A stretch of DNA of 64,000 nucleotides, from NCBI GenBank assembly GCA_023398495.1, contig JAEWSG010000227.1:1-64000 (forward strand). Direction: 5' to 3'. Position numbers and translations under genes: made by a program. The stretch is from Bacillota bacterium. Lineage in GTDB: Bacteria > Bacillota > Clostridia > Acetivibrionales > Acetivibrionaceae. Numbering within the stretch: position 1 is the stretch's first letter; every line of letters begins with the position of its first letter. The notes beneath the pieces are model-generated. The model did not search any database, was not told the DNA's origin, and worked only from the letters and a program-made list of their open reading frames with translations. Below are positions 45,152-54,377 of this stretch, one piece after another.

Positions 45152-46359
45152 TGAAAAACCAGCCGTTGACGACCTTTGTATTAGCTCTAAAAAACCTTGG
45201 AAAACGATCTTTCAGGGCGAAATGCCTTGTTACAATTGTTGCTGTTTTTGCGTTTGTGATTTTTTGCGGTACATTATTATCGCAAAGTTTAAGCTTGGGA
45301 CAGAATTACCTGTCTGGGCGAATGGGTGCTGACATTATGGTGGTACCTCGGGGAAGTGCCTTGACTTTCCAGAATACGCTTTTAAAAAGCAAGTCCAATA
45401 CATTTTTTATGGAAGAAAATCTCGCGGAAAAAATTGCTGTAATACCTGGTGTAGAAAGGGTTTCATCTCAATTATATATTGAATCCCTTAATGCAACCTG
45501 TTGCTCAGTTCCGGTACAGCTAATAGGTTTTGACCCCAGAACAGACTTCACAATAAAATCCTGGATGGGAAGCACTGTCAGCGGTGATTTGGCTTTTGGA
45601 GAAGTTGTGACAGGAAGCCGTGTGAATTCAAAAGTCGGAGAGGAGGTCTGGTTTTTTGGCCAACCGCTTAAGGTAGCAGCAACACTAGATAATTCCGGGA
45701 TGGGTTTTGATTCATCAATCTTTATGACAATGGAAACAATGCAGCATATGGTAGAACAATCGGAACAGGCTGCAATTCATCCTGTGGGAACAGGAAAAGA
45801 CACCATATCTGCACTGTTTGTTAAATTGACAGCTAATTCAGATGTTTTAAGTGTATCAAAAGAGATAGTGAGTGCATATCCTCAAACGGATGTTGTTGTG
45901 TTAAATGAAATTATGCAAAATATTTCAATACAGCTCAATAATCTAAAAGGATTGGTTTACGGAATACAGGTAGCATCAGGGATAATAACGGGGTTGCTTC
46001 TTGCCGTTATATTTACCTTCACTACAAATGAACGCAAGCGAGAATTTGGATTACTTTTGGCACTTGGTGCTACCAGAAAAAAACTTGAAAGAATTATTGT
46101 GACAGAAACTCTGATTCTTAGTTTGTTAGGAGCATTATGCGGGGTAGCGGCAGCATGTCTGATTATGTTTGATTTTCGCATGCTGATAGCTGTATCATTA
46201 GGTCTTCCATATTTGCAGCCTGAAATGGATTCAATAATTATATTAGCTGCTCTTAGTATAATAATTCCTGTTCTGATAGGTGTGTCAGCTTGCCTCTATT
46301 CTGTAATGTGCGTTGGACGAATGGAAACAAATACTATGATAAGGGAGTATGAAGGGTAA
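45148..46359 (+). CDS. FtsX/MacB-type ABC transporter permease
   Basis: 403 residues: one N-terminal membrane helix, a large extracytoplasmic domain (MacB periplasmic-core type, about 50-265), then three C-terminal helices with the FtsX-domain motif EFGLLLALGATRKKLERIIV. Such permeases do not import solutes; they drive efflux, lipoprotein handling or mechanotransmission. It overlaps the DUF4418 gene by four bases and ends directly before the ATPase gene. The substrate is unknown. Confidence 0.9.
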   Translation: MMKNQPLTTFVLALKNLGKRSFRAKCLVTIVAVFAFVIFCGTLLSQSLSLGQNYLSGRMGADIMVVPRGSALTFQNTLLKSKSNTFFMEENLAEKIAVIPGVERVSSQLYIESLNATCCSVPVQLIGFDPRTDFTIKSWMGSTVSGDLAFGEVVTGSRVNSKVGEEVWFFGQPLKVAATLDNSGMGFDSSIFMTMETMQHMVEQSEQAAIHPVGTGKDTISALFVKLTANSDVLSVSKEIVSAYPQTDVVVLNEIMQNISIQLNNLKGLVYGIQVASGIITGLLLAVIFTFTTNERKREFGLLLALGATRKKLERIIVTETLILSLLGALCGVAAACLIMFDFRMLIAVSLGLPYLQPEMDSIIILAALSIIIPVLIGVSACLYSVMCVGRMETNTMIREYEG

Positions 46360-47040
46360 ATGCTTAAAATAAAGCAGTTAAAAAGGGCTTATGACAGAAA
46401 AGACATACCTCCGTTTATTGCAGTGGACAATGTAGATCTTGAAATAATGCACGGAGATTTTGTTTGTATTATTGGGAGATCGGGCAGTGGAAAATCGACA
46501 CTGCTCAATATGATAGCTGGTTTGTTGCGTCCTACTTCAGGTGAGATTTTTATAAACGGTTCTGATCTATGGTCAATGAATGATAAAGATATGGCAAAAG
46601 TACGCAATTCAAAAGTCGGGTATGTGCCTCAGGGGATGAGCCTTCTTTCAAACTTAACGGTACTGGACAATGTACGTCTCCCGTTCTATTTGGATAAGAG
46701 AGAAGGAGATGGAACAAATCTTGCAATGAGTTTACTCAAACAAATGAGTATACAAGACTTGGCACACAGATATCCTGCCCAGCTTTCAGGTGGTGAAATG
46801 CGTAGGGCAGCAATTGCAAGGGCACTTATAAATAATCCTGAGATTTTGATAGCAGATGAACCAACCGGTGACTTGGATGATCAAACAACAAAGGAAGTTA
46901 TGAGCTTGTTTTCGGAAATACATATAAAGGGGATCACTATTTTGATGGTTACTCATGAATATGATATTATCAGTTATAGTAATAAATTGTATGTCATGTC
47001 TTCCGGAAAACTTTCTGAAAAAAATAATACAGCTTGTTGA
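46360..47040 (+). CDS. LolD/MacB-type ABC transporter ATPase
   Basis: 226 residues. Walker A GRSGSGKST, Q-loop GYVPQGMSLL, signature LSGGEMRRAAIARAL, Walker B ILIADEPTGDLD, and switch His in VTHEYD. The subgroup is that of MacB/LolD/FtsE ATPases, matching the neighbouring permease. The ATG follows the permease TAA with no gap. Last gene of the DUF4418 module. Confidence 0.93.
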   Translation: MLKIKQLKRAYDRKDIPPFIAVDNVDLEIMHGDFVCIIGRSGSGKSTLLNMIAGLLRPTSGEIFINGSDLWSMNDKDMAKVRNSKVGYVPQGMSLLSNLTVLDNVRLPFYLDKREGDGTNLAMSLLKQMSIQDLAHRYPAQLSGGEMRRAAIARALINNPEILIADEPTGDLDDQTTKEVMSLFSEIHIKGITILMVTHEYDIISYSNKLYVMSSGKLSEKNNTAC

Positions 47041-47157
47041 TTTTAACCCGCTCTTTTCAATTTTCTTGTTTATATGACTTTCTTAAGAGGTATATATCAA
47101 TAGGTTTTAGAGAATAAAAGCTCTGCAGCATAAATAATATTAGCTATTTGATTAAAA

Positions 47158-47173
47158 AGTTATAAGTATAACT
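47158..47173. promoter_or_regulatory. Palindrome upstream of nifJ
   Basis: AGTTATA-AG-TATAACT, a perfect 7-2-7 inverted repeat, 30 bases before the nifJ start codon. It has the size of a dimeric repressor site and does not match the Rex consensus. A role in nifJ control is only possible. Confidence 0.3.
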
Positions 47174-47202
47174 ACAATTGCAAATGAAGGGGGAAAAAGA
47201 GG

Positions 47203-50200
47203 TTGAAAACTTTAAAAACGATGGATGGCAATATGGCTGCGGCACATGTTGCTTATGCGTTCACTGATGTTGCTGCAATTTATCCAATTACTCCGTCTTC
47301 CAATATGGCGGAAAACGTTGATACTTGGAGTACCGAAGGAAGGAAGAACATTTTCGGTCAAGAGGTTAAAGTGGTTGAAATGCAGTCAGAAGCTGGTGCG
47401 GCAGGAACTGTACATGGGTCTTTGGCAGCAGGGGCTTTAACAACAACATTTACAGCATCACAGGGACTATTGCTAATGATTCCGAACATGTATAAGATCT
47501 CCGGAGAGCTGTTGCCCGGTGTTTTTCATGTGAGTGCACGTGCACTCGCTGCTCATGCACTGTCTATTTTTGGTGATCAATCCGATGTAATGGCATGCCG
47601 TCAGACCGGTTTTGCACTTCTGGCGTCGGGAAATGCACAGGAAGTCATGGACTTAGGTGGAATAGCACATCTGTCAGCAATAAAAGGTCGTGTTCCTTTT
47701 TTGCATTTTTTTGATGGTTTCAGAACATCCCATGAAATTCAGAAGATTGAAGTAATTGAGTATGAGCAATTTGCAAAGCTCGTTGATTATGCTGCTCTTG
47801 ATGAGTTCAGAAAAAGAGCATTAAATCCTGAACATCCTGTTACAAGGGGAACTGCACAAAATCCGGATATTTATTTTCAGGCAAGGGAGGCAGCAAACAA
47901 GTTTTATAACGCCATTCCGGAAATAGTTGAAAACTATATGGAGGAAATCTACAAACTTACAGGAAGAAGGTACAATCTGTTCGACTACTATGGTGCTCCT
48001 GATGCCGATCGCGTGATAATAGCAATGGGTTCGGTCTGTGACACCATTGAAGAAACAATTGATTACCTTACAAAAAAAGGTGAAAAGGTGGGAGTTGTAA
48101 AAGTTCATCTTTACAGACCATTTTCTGTAAAGCATTTCTTAAATGCCATTCCGACAACTGCGAAGAAAATAGCTGTCCTTGACAGGACAAAGGAACCGGG
48201 TTCTTTGGGTGAACCCTTATATGAAGATGTTCGTACCGCCTTCTATGATGAGGAAGTCAGACCTGTTATAGTAGGTGGCAGGTATGGGCTGGGTATGAAG
48301 GATACAACACCCGAACAAATCATTGCAGTATATGACAATCTGAAAAAGGATGAAGTCAAAAACCATTTTACTATAGGAATTAACGATGATGTTACTTTTA
48401 CTTCTTTGAGCCTTAGCCAAGAAGTGGATATAGTGCCAAAAGGGACTGTAAGCTGTAAATTCTGGGGATTGGGATCTGATGGAACTGTAGGTGCAAATAA
48501 AAACTCCATAAAAATAATCGGTGACCATACGGATATGTATGTTCAGGGATATTTCTACTATGATTCCAAAAAATCAGGGGGAGTAACCGTATCACACTTA
48601 AGATTCGGTGAGAAGCCGATAAGATCCTCTTACCTTATTAAAAAGGCTGATTTTGTTGCCTGCCATAATCCTTCATATATCGATAAATTTGAGATAGTAA
48701 ACGATATAAAAGAAAACGGTACTTTTTTGTTGAATTGCAGCTGGAAAGATGATGAACTTAATGAGAAGCTGCCTGCAAGGGTAAAAGCATTCCTTGCAAA
48801 AAATAAAATCAAGCTGTATACAATAGATGCTTTTGATATAGCAGGAAAAATTGGGCTTGGAGCGAGAATTAACCTAATTATGCAGGCAGCATTCTTTAAA
48901 TTGACAAATATCATTCCGCTTGATGATGCTGTGAAATATATGAAGGAGGCTGCATTAAAAAGTTATGGTAGTAAAGGCGATAAAATTGTCAGCATGAATT
49001 ATGAGGCAATCGATGCCGGAATTGCTTCTCTTGTCAAGGTGGAAGTGCCTTCAAGCTGGGTTAATGAGAGCAACGAAGCGGTTGATGATAACAGAGAGGT
49101 TCCCGAATTTATTAAAAATATTGTTGAACCTATTAACAGGATGGAAGGCGACGGTCTTCCGGTGAGTGCTTTTAATGGTATTGAAGATGGTACTTTTGAA
49201 ATGGGAACTTCAGCTTATGAAAAGAGATGTATTGCTGTAAATGTTCCTGAGTGGAAGCCGGAAAACTGTATCCAGTGCAACCAATGCTCCTACGTATGTC
49301 CGCACGCAGTAATAAGGCCTTTCCTACTCGATGAAGAGGAACAAAAAAATGCACCTGAAGGTTTTAAGACGATAAAAGCTGTTGGTAAAGAGCTTGCAGG
49401 TTATAATTTCCGTATTCAGATTAGTCCTATGGATTGTACCGGTTGCGGAAACTGTGCACAGGTTTGTCCGGCAAAGGGTAAAGCTCTTGAAATGAAGCCT
49501 GTTGAAACACAGATGGATAAGGTTGAATTGTGGAATTATGCAATGACACTATCTCACAAGCCTAACATGCTAAATCCTGAAACCGTAAAGGGGAGCCAAT
49601 TTGAGAAGCCTTTACTGGAATTCTCAGGTGCCTGTGGAGGATGTGGAGAGACACCTTATGCAAAATTAATTACTCAGTTATTTGGCGACAGAATGATGAT
49701 AGCAAATGCAACAGGTTGTTCAACAATATGGGGTGCGAGTGCTCCTTCAACTCCTTATACGGTGAATAAGGATGGGCGTGGGCCGGCATGGGCAAATTCA
49801 TTATTTGAGGATAATGCAGAGTTTGGATATGGTATGTATCTTGGAGTTAATCAGATACGTGATAAAATAGCACAATTGGCGAAGGATGCCATGGAATTAA
49901 ATATTCCGGACGAAATAAAAGGTTTGCTTAAGGAATGGCTGGATAACAAAAATAACGGCAAGGCCACAAGGAAGATAGCTGACAGGTTGGTGCCGGTTAT
50001 TGAGAATTTCAGGTCAGAGGATGAAAAAGCAAATAAAATTATAAGAGAAATTTATGATAAAAAGGACTTTCTAGTCAAGAAGTCTCAGTGGATTTTTGGT
50101 GGTGACGGATGGGCATATGATATTGGATTCGGAGGCCTTGACCATGTTATTGCTTCCGGCGAAGATGTCAATATAATCGTATTTGATACAGAGGTTTATT

Positions 50201-50727
50201 CAAATACCGGTGGACAGTCTTCAAAGGCAACACCGACAGGAGCTGTTGCTCAATTTGCTGCAAGCGGTAAAGTTATGGGTAAAAAGGATTTAGGCTTAAT
50301 AGCAATGACTTATGGATATGTTTATGTTGCACAGGTAGCAATGGGTGCAAACCAGAATCAGTTGATTAAAGCTGTCTGTGAAGCAGAAGCATACCCCGGA
50401 CCTTCTTTGATAATAGCCTATGCACCATGTATAAATCATGGTCTGAAGCTGGGGATGGGATGTACACAACTTGAATCTAAGAGAGCGGTTGAAGCTGGTT
50501 ACTGGCATCTATACAGATACAACCCGCTCTTAAAAGAACAGGGAAAGAATCCTTTTACATTGGATTCTAAGGCACCAACTGCTTCCTTCAGAGACTTTTT
50601 ACTAGGTGAAGTCAGATATTCTTCTCTTTCAAAGCTTCACCCCGATAAGGCAGAAGAGCTCTTTGAAAAGGCAGAGAAAAACGCAAAAGACAGATATGCG
50701 GTTTATGAGAACATGGCAAAAGAATAA
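47203..50727 (+). CDS. nifJ: Pyruvate:ferredoxin (flavodoxin) oxidoreductase
   Basis: Central enzyme of anaerobic pyruvate metabolism, oxidising pyruvate to acetyl-CoA and CO2 while reducing ferredoxin. 1174 residues, the usual single-chain length. In order: the N-terminal pyruvate-binding domain (YPITPSSNMAE), the gamma-type domain (FWGLGSDGTVGANKNSIKI), two 4Fe-4S clusters (CIQCNQCSYVCP and CTGCGNCAQVCP), a third cluster region (CGGCGETPY), and the thiamine diphosphate domain (GGDGWAYDIGFGGLDHV and FDTEVYSNTGGQSS). The start is TTG with GAAGGGGG upstream. Confidence 0.97.
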   Translation: MKTLKTMDGNMAAAHVAYAFTDVAAIYPITPSSNMAENVDTWSTEGRKNIFGQEVKVVEMQSEAGAAGTVHGSLAAGALTTTFTASQGLLLMIPNMYKISGELLPGVFHVSARALAAHALSIFGDQSDVMACRQTGFALLASGNAQEVMDLGGIAHLSAIKGRVPFLHFFDGFRTSHEIQKIEVIEYEQFAKLVDYAALDEFRKRALNPEHPVTRGTAQNPDIYFQAREAANKFYNAIPEIVENYMEEIYKLTGRRYNLFDYYGAPDADRVIIAMGSVCDTIEETIDYLTKKGEKVGVVKVHLYRPFSVKHFLNAIPTTAKKIAVLDRTKEPGSLGEPLYEDVRTAFYDEEVRPVIVGGRYGLGMKDTTPEQIIAVYDNLKKDEVKNHFTIGINDDVTFTSLSLSQEVDIVPKGTVSCKFWGLGSDGTVGANKNSIKIIGDHTDMYVQGYFYYDSKKSGGVTVSHLRFGEKPIRSSYLIKKADFVACHNPSYIDKFEIVNDIKENGTFLLNCSWKDDELNEKLPARVKAFLAKNKIKLYTIDAFDIAGKIGLGARINLIMQAAFFKLTNIIPLDDAVKYMKEAALKSYGSKGDKIVSMNYEAIDAGIASLVKVEVPSSWVNESNEAVDDNREVPEFIKNIVEPINRMEGDGLPVSAFNGIEDGTFEMGTSAYEKRCIAVNVPEWKPENCIQCNQCSYVCPHAVIRPFLLDEEEQKNAPEGFKTIKAVGKELAGYNFRIQISPMDCTGCGNCAQVCPAKGKALEMKPVETQMDKVELWNYAMTLSHKPNMLNPETVKGSQFEKPLLEFSGACGGCGETPYAKLITQLFGDRMMIANATGCSTIWGASAPSTPYTVNKDGRGPAWANSLFEDNAEFGYGMYLGVNQIRDKIAQLAKDAMELNIPDEIKGLLKEWLDNKNNGKATRKIADRLVPVIENFRSEDEKANKIIREIYDKKDFLVKKSQWIFGGDGWAYDIGFGGLDHVIASGEDVNIIVFDTEVYSNTGGQSSKATPTGAVAQFAASGKVMGKKDLGLIAMTYGYVYVAQVAMGANQNQLIKAVCEAEAYPGPSLIIAYAPCINHGLKLGMGCTQLESKRAVEAGYWHLYRYNPLLKEQGKNPFTLDSKAPTASFRDFLLGEVRYSSLSKLHPDKAEELFEKAEKNAKDRYAVYENMAKE

Positions 50728-50768
50728 GATGTGTTCTTTATAATGTGATAAATTAAATAATCAAATAA

Positions 50769-50798
50769 GCCTGCCGTTTTTTCGGCAGGCATTATTTT
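50769..50798 (+). terminator. Rho-independent terminator after nifJ
   Basis: GCCTGCCG (50769-50776) pairs with CGGCAGGC (50783-50790) around a T6 loop, followed by ATTATTTTT. Confidence 0.93.
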
Positions 50799-50838
50799 TC
50801 TGCAGCATAAGGCTTAATACAACCATAGTCCCGTACTC

Positions 50839-51141
50839 CTACTCAATTTGCTTATGGGGTGTCTTTGATAACAATTTCTTGAAACCTATAATCAATATAC
50901 CAACAACGATTAAAAGCAAAATTATAATCATAAAGGCAAATTTTAGTTGTGTAAATATACTTGCAATATTAGCAATGGTATTATTACGTTTTGGATACCT
51001 TTGTAAAAGGTTGATTATTATAAAATTCTCCAGCCAATCAAAAAGCGTTGCACAAAAACCTACAAGACCAAGAAGCCAAGGTTTCTTAAGCTTACTACCT
51101 GTGCTCTTTAAGATTAGAGTTAAGGTAGTAAAGTAAAACAA
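50839..51141 (-). pseudogene. Membrane protein fragment, 5' end lost at a family B repeat
   Basis: About 100 codons with three hydrophobic stretches. The segment LLGLVGFCATLFDWLENFII, followed by NTIANIASIFTQLKFAFMI, resembles the C-terminal half of a widespread four-helix membrane protein family of about 170-190 residues of unknown function. There is no good start: the first usable codon is a TTG without ribosome binding site, and the frame closes upstream with a TGA at 51178 inside sequence belonging to the family B repeat. The natural reading is that the repeat's arrival removed the first half. A + strand frame over the same bases has no family resemblance. Confidence 0.5.
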
Positions 51142-51149
51142 TTGTGTAT

Positions 51150-51206
51150 GTTTTCGTCTACTAATTTCTATGAAAGGTCAGAAATTAGTTATGTTAAAAA
51201 GCACTC
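51150..51206 (-). repeat. Family B repeat, partial copy 4 (reverse)
   Basis: Read on the minus strand: GAGTGCTTTTTAACATAACTAATTTC, short loop, then GAAATTAGTA, i.e. only the first hairpin of the family. The stem CTAATTTCT/AGAAATTAG is perfect although its sequence differs from the stem in copy 3 (ATTCATTTCT/AGAAATGAAT). It adjoins the 5' break of the membrane protein fragment. Confidence 0.6.
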
Positions 51207-51392
51207 ATGCTGCAAATTATCGTTGTATACCAACTATAGACACAAGATATTGATATTTTTGAAGAATCCGGGTATGCTAATGATAATAAATCAGTAGTAA
51301 ATGAACATAACTGGTTTAAAGCCCTATAGCTGTGGTATAACTGGATTAGACAATCAGTGAATGCAAGAATATTACTTTCCGGGGGTAGTGTA

Positions 51393-52046
51393 ATGAAAAA
51401 ATTTGCTTTTATATCGGATTTTGATGGAACACTTTCAACAAAAGATTTTTACCATATAATTATTGATAAATACATGGGTGTTGAGGGTAAAGATTTTTAT
51501 CTTGAATGGAAGAAAACCAAAAAGATAAATGTAGAGTTTTTAAATAAAATATTTGGCTCTGTCAATTTAAGCGAAAAAGAAATATTTGATGAAATAATAA
51601 AAATACCTATAGATGCTCATGCCAAGGATTTTATCGACAGAGTTCGGGAAAATAACGGAGATTTTTTTATAGTCAGTGCAGGTACGTCTTACTATATAAA
51701 GATTTTACTTGAACATATGGGAATAAAGGATGTGCAGGTAATCTCCATGGAGGGTGTTTACAAAAACGGAGGTATAAAAATAATGCCCGATACCAGCAGC
51801 CAGTATTACTCGGATATTTTTGGATTGGATAAGCAAAAGGTTGTTGAGAGTATAAATAAGGATTACGAGTATATATTTTTTGCTGGTGACAGTGAGCCTG
51901 ACTTAAGGGCTGCAAAAGTTGCGGATATGGTTTATGCCAGAGGTGAACTGGTGGAATTGCTTCAGAAGGAAAATATAAGTTTTACGGCCTTTTCTGACTT
52001 TAAACAAATAGAAAAAGATTTAACTGATAAGGGGTGGCTTAAATGA
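51393..52046 (+). CDS. HAD-superfamily phosphatase, MtnX/subfamily IB-like
   Basis: 217 residues. Catalytic motif I FISDFDGTLS at about 5-14 (nucleophile Asp8, acid Asp10), motif II FIVSAGTS, motif III and IV in FFAGDSEPDLRAAKVAD. It resembles MtnX-type 2-hydroxy-3-keto-5-methylthiopentenyl-1-phosphate phosphatases and phosphoserine phosphatase-like enzymes, but no methionine salvage genes lie nearby. The ATG at 51393 has GGGGGTAG upstream. It overlaps the glycerol-1-phosphate dehydrogenase-like gene by four bases, so the two probably act on connected three-carbon phosphates. Confidence 0.85.
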   Translation: MKKFAFISDFDGTLSTKDFYHIIIDKYMGVEGKDFYLEWKKTKKINVEFLNKIFGSVNLSEKEIFDEIIKIPIDAHAKDFIDRVRENNGDFFIVSAGTSYYIKILLEHMGIKDVQVISMEGVYKNGGIKIMPDTSSQYYSDIFGLDKQKVVESINKDYEYIFFAGDSEPDLRAAKVADMVYARGELVELLQKENISFTAFSDFKQIEKDLTDKGWLK

Positions 52047-53113
52047 AGGCACAGATACATAGAATTTCTATCCCAGGCATTATGGAGGTAGGAGCTGGCA
52101 AACTTAAAGAACTGAATTATTATATATTAAAAGCCGGAATAAAAAAAATAACTGTATTTCTTGGAGAGGGAATTAAAGATTTATTTGGGGATATTATTTT
52201 TCGAACACTTAATGAAAACAGTGGACTTGAAGTGCTGGAATATACTGAATGTAATGAGAACTCAATGGAGTATATCACCGGTAAAGCCTTTTCAATTCTA
52301 TCGGGTGCAGAAGCCATTGTGGGAATAGGGGGAGGAAAGGTACTTGATGTAGCCAAATATATAGCCTTTTTAAGAGATATTCCTTTTATCAGTGTACCAA
52401 CATCTACAGCACATGACGGTTTTGCAAGTTCAGGGTGTTCTCTGTTTATAAATGAACGAAGAACCTCCGTTCATGCACGTATACCCTATGGGATCATTGT
52501 TGATACTGCCATAATGAAGGAATCACCTGATAAGTTTATTTACTCGGGGATCGGAGATATTGTTTCAAAGGTAACAGCGGTATTTGACTGGCAATTTGAA
52601 GAGCAACAGGGAGTAACGAGAATTGATGATGTGGCTGCAATGATAGCAAAGAAATCTGTCAACAGCATAGTAAGAATGCCATACACAGATATTAAGGAAG
52701 ACTTTTTTATAAAGGAGCTTGTTGATTCCCTGACTATGAGTGGGATTGCCATGGAAATAGCTGGTAGCAGTGCTCCGGCAAGTGGAAGTGAGCATCTTAT
52801 ATCCCATGCCCTTGATAAAATGACCCGTAAACCTCAGTTGCACGGGATACAAGTAGGAATTGCAACTTATATTATGAGCATAGTTCAGAACCACCGCCAC
52901 GAAAGAATAAGAAAATTTCTCACAGATACGGGCTTTTTCAGCTTCGTTAAAACTCTCAAACTTAATGCTGAAGATTATGTAAACGCCATAGATCTTGCCC
53001 CAACCATTAAGCCCAACAGGATGACCTATATACATCTTCAGGAATATAGAGAGAAGGCAAAAAAAGTTATTTATGAAGATGGCATTTTAGTTGATATATT
53101 CAATATCTCCTGA
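52043..53113 (+). CDS. Glycerol-1-phosphate dehydrogenase-like enzyme (AraM/EgsA type)
   Basis: NAD(P)-dependent metal enzyme of the iron-alcohol-dehydrogenase/dehydroquinate synthase superfamily, 356 residues. Motifs: GIGGGKVLDVAKYIAF, SVPTSTAHDGFASSGCSLF, IAGSSAPASGSEHLISHALD, LHGIQVG with likely metal ligands Asp, His and His. AraM of Bacillus reduces dihydroxyacetone phosphate to sn-glycerol 1-phosphate; that is the best guess here. It is coupled to a HAD phosphatase upstream and precedes a glycan cluster, so the product may end up as a glycerol or glycerol phosphate decoration. No prenyl-glyceryl-phosphate synthase is present to suggest an ether lipid. Confidence 0.85.
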   Translation: MKAQIHRISIPGIMEVGAGKLKELNYYILKAGIKKITVFLGEGIKDLFGDIIFRTLNENSGLEVLEYTECNENSMEYITGKAFSILSGAEAIVGIGGGKVLDVAKYIAFLRDIPFISVPTSTAHDGFASSGCSLFINERRTSVHARIPYGIIVDTAIMKESPDKFIYSGIGDIVSKVTAVFDWQFEEQQGVTRIDDVAAMIAKKSVNSIVRMPYTDIKEDFFIKELVDSLTMSGIAMEIAGSSAPASGSEHLISHALDKMTRKPQLHGIQVGIATYIMSIVQNHRHERIRKFLTDTGFFSFVKTLKLNAEDYVNAIDLAPTIKPNRMTYIHLQEYREKAKKVIYEDGILVDIFNIS

Positions 53114-53260
53114 TGTAACCACCTCTATAAGAGATTATTAGCACTTGAATAATTTTGTAAAAACAGCTAAAATATTAGTATAGGTATTAAAAAATAAATA
53201 AAAAATGTAATAAAATTCGAAGGAATGCAATTGCAAGGCATTGTAGTAAGAAGGGTGTAA

Positions 53261-54376
53261 ATGAGTTATTACGATAGGGTTATAATTGGTGCAGGTTTAT
53301 ATGGGCTTTATGGAGCGTTGATTTGCGGTAAAAAAGGTCAGAAGGTTGCTGTTCTTGAGTGTGAAAGCGAACCGTTTTCACGTGCTACATATATTAATCA
53401 GGCCAGGGTTCACAATGGTTATCATTATCCTCGTTCATTTTCAACTGTCAGTAGTGTGGCAGATTACTTTCAGAAGTTTAACAGGGAATTTGAATTCTGT
53501 ATTAATTCTTCTTTTAAAAAAATATATGCTACATCTTCTAAGTATTCATGGACCAATGCTGTACAGTTTAAGAAGTTTTGTAAAAACGCAAGGATCAAAT
53601 GTACCGAAGTTGAACCTGGTGAATATTTTAATCCTCACATGTGTGATGGAGCCTTTGAAGTTGAAGAGTATACATACGACTCAAAAATTCTTCAGGATTA
53701 CTTTATTGAGGAAATTAAAAAATATCCCAGTGTTGAGCTTAAATTTAATTCCAGAGTACAGAGTATTAATAAAAGCGGAAGTGATTATTGCATAGACATA
53801 AACGGTAAAGAAAGCATATCTACAGGTTACATTCTTAATGCCACATATGCATCTACAAATCAAATCAACACAATTGCCGGCTTTGCTCCCTTTAAAATAA
53901 AGTATGAGCTTTGTGAAGTGATACTATGCCATCCGGGGAGTTACCTTAAAGACCTTGGAATAACCATAATGGACGGACCGTTTTTTTCCATAATGCCTTT
54001 TGGTAAAACCGGTCTTCATTCGCTTACTTCAGTTACATTTACACCACACCTCAGCTGCCATGAAAACCTGCCTGTTTTCGAATGCCAGAAGAACAATCCA
54101 CTTTGCAGCAGCACTGGCCTCTACAATTGTAATGACTGTGATTTCAAACCCCAAAGCTCATGGCCGTATATGTCGGGAATAGCTAAAAAATATCTGCGTG
54201 ACAGAATTGACTTCAGTTTTTATAAGTCACTTTTTTCAATGAAGCCTATTTTATTGTCATCGGAGATTGATGATTCACGACCGACTATAATCAGAAAGTA
54301 TTCGGATAATCCGACATTTGTGAGTGTATTATCCGGGAAGATAAGTACAGTATACGATTTAGATGAGGTATTATGA
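53261..54376 (+). CDS. FAD-dependent oxidoreductase (DAO family)
   Basis: 371 residues. N-terminal dinucleotide-binding motif VIIGAGLYGLYGAL with Gly10, Gly12 and Gly15, then VAVLECE, and a segment QARVHNGYHYPRS near the isoalloxazine site. The C-terminal half shows the substrate-barrel form of D-amino acid oxidase-like proteins with a Cys-rich insertion (about 265-300: CHENLPVFECQKN, then CSSTGLYNCNDCDF). The insertion could hold a metal. The substrate is unknown; its place in the cluster suggests oxidation of a sugar or amino sugar. The stop is one base before the next gene's ATG. Confidence 0.82.
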   Translation: MSYYDRVIIGAGLYGLYGALICGKKGQKVAVLECESEPFSRATYINQARVHNGYHYPRSFSTVSSVADYFQKFNREFEFCINSSFKKIYATSSKYSWTNAVQFKKFCKNARIKCTEVEPGEYFNPHMCDGAFEVEEYTYDSKILQDYFIEEIKKYPSVELKFNSRVQSINKSGSDYCIDINGKESISTGYILNATYASTNQINTIAGFAPFKIKYELCEVILCHPGSYLKDLGITIMDGPFFSIMPFGKTGLHSLTSVTFTPHLSCHENLPVFECQKNNPLCSSTGLYNCNDCDFKPQSSWPYMSGIAKKYLRDRIDFSFYKSLFSMKPILLSSEIDDSRPTIIRKYSDNPTFVSVLSGKISTVYDLDEVL

Positions 54377-54377
54377 T

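Noticed and set aside
50879..51136. 85-codon + strand frame opposite the membrane protein fragment
   Set aside because: Basic and hydrophobic composition with no ribosome binding site; the minus-strand frame shows the better family resemblance.
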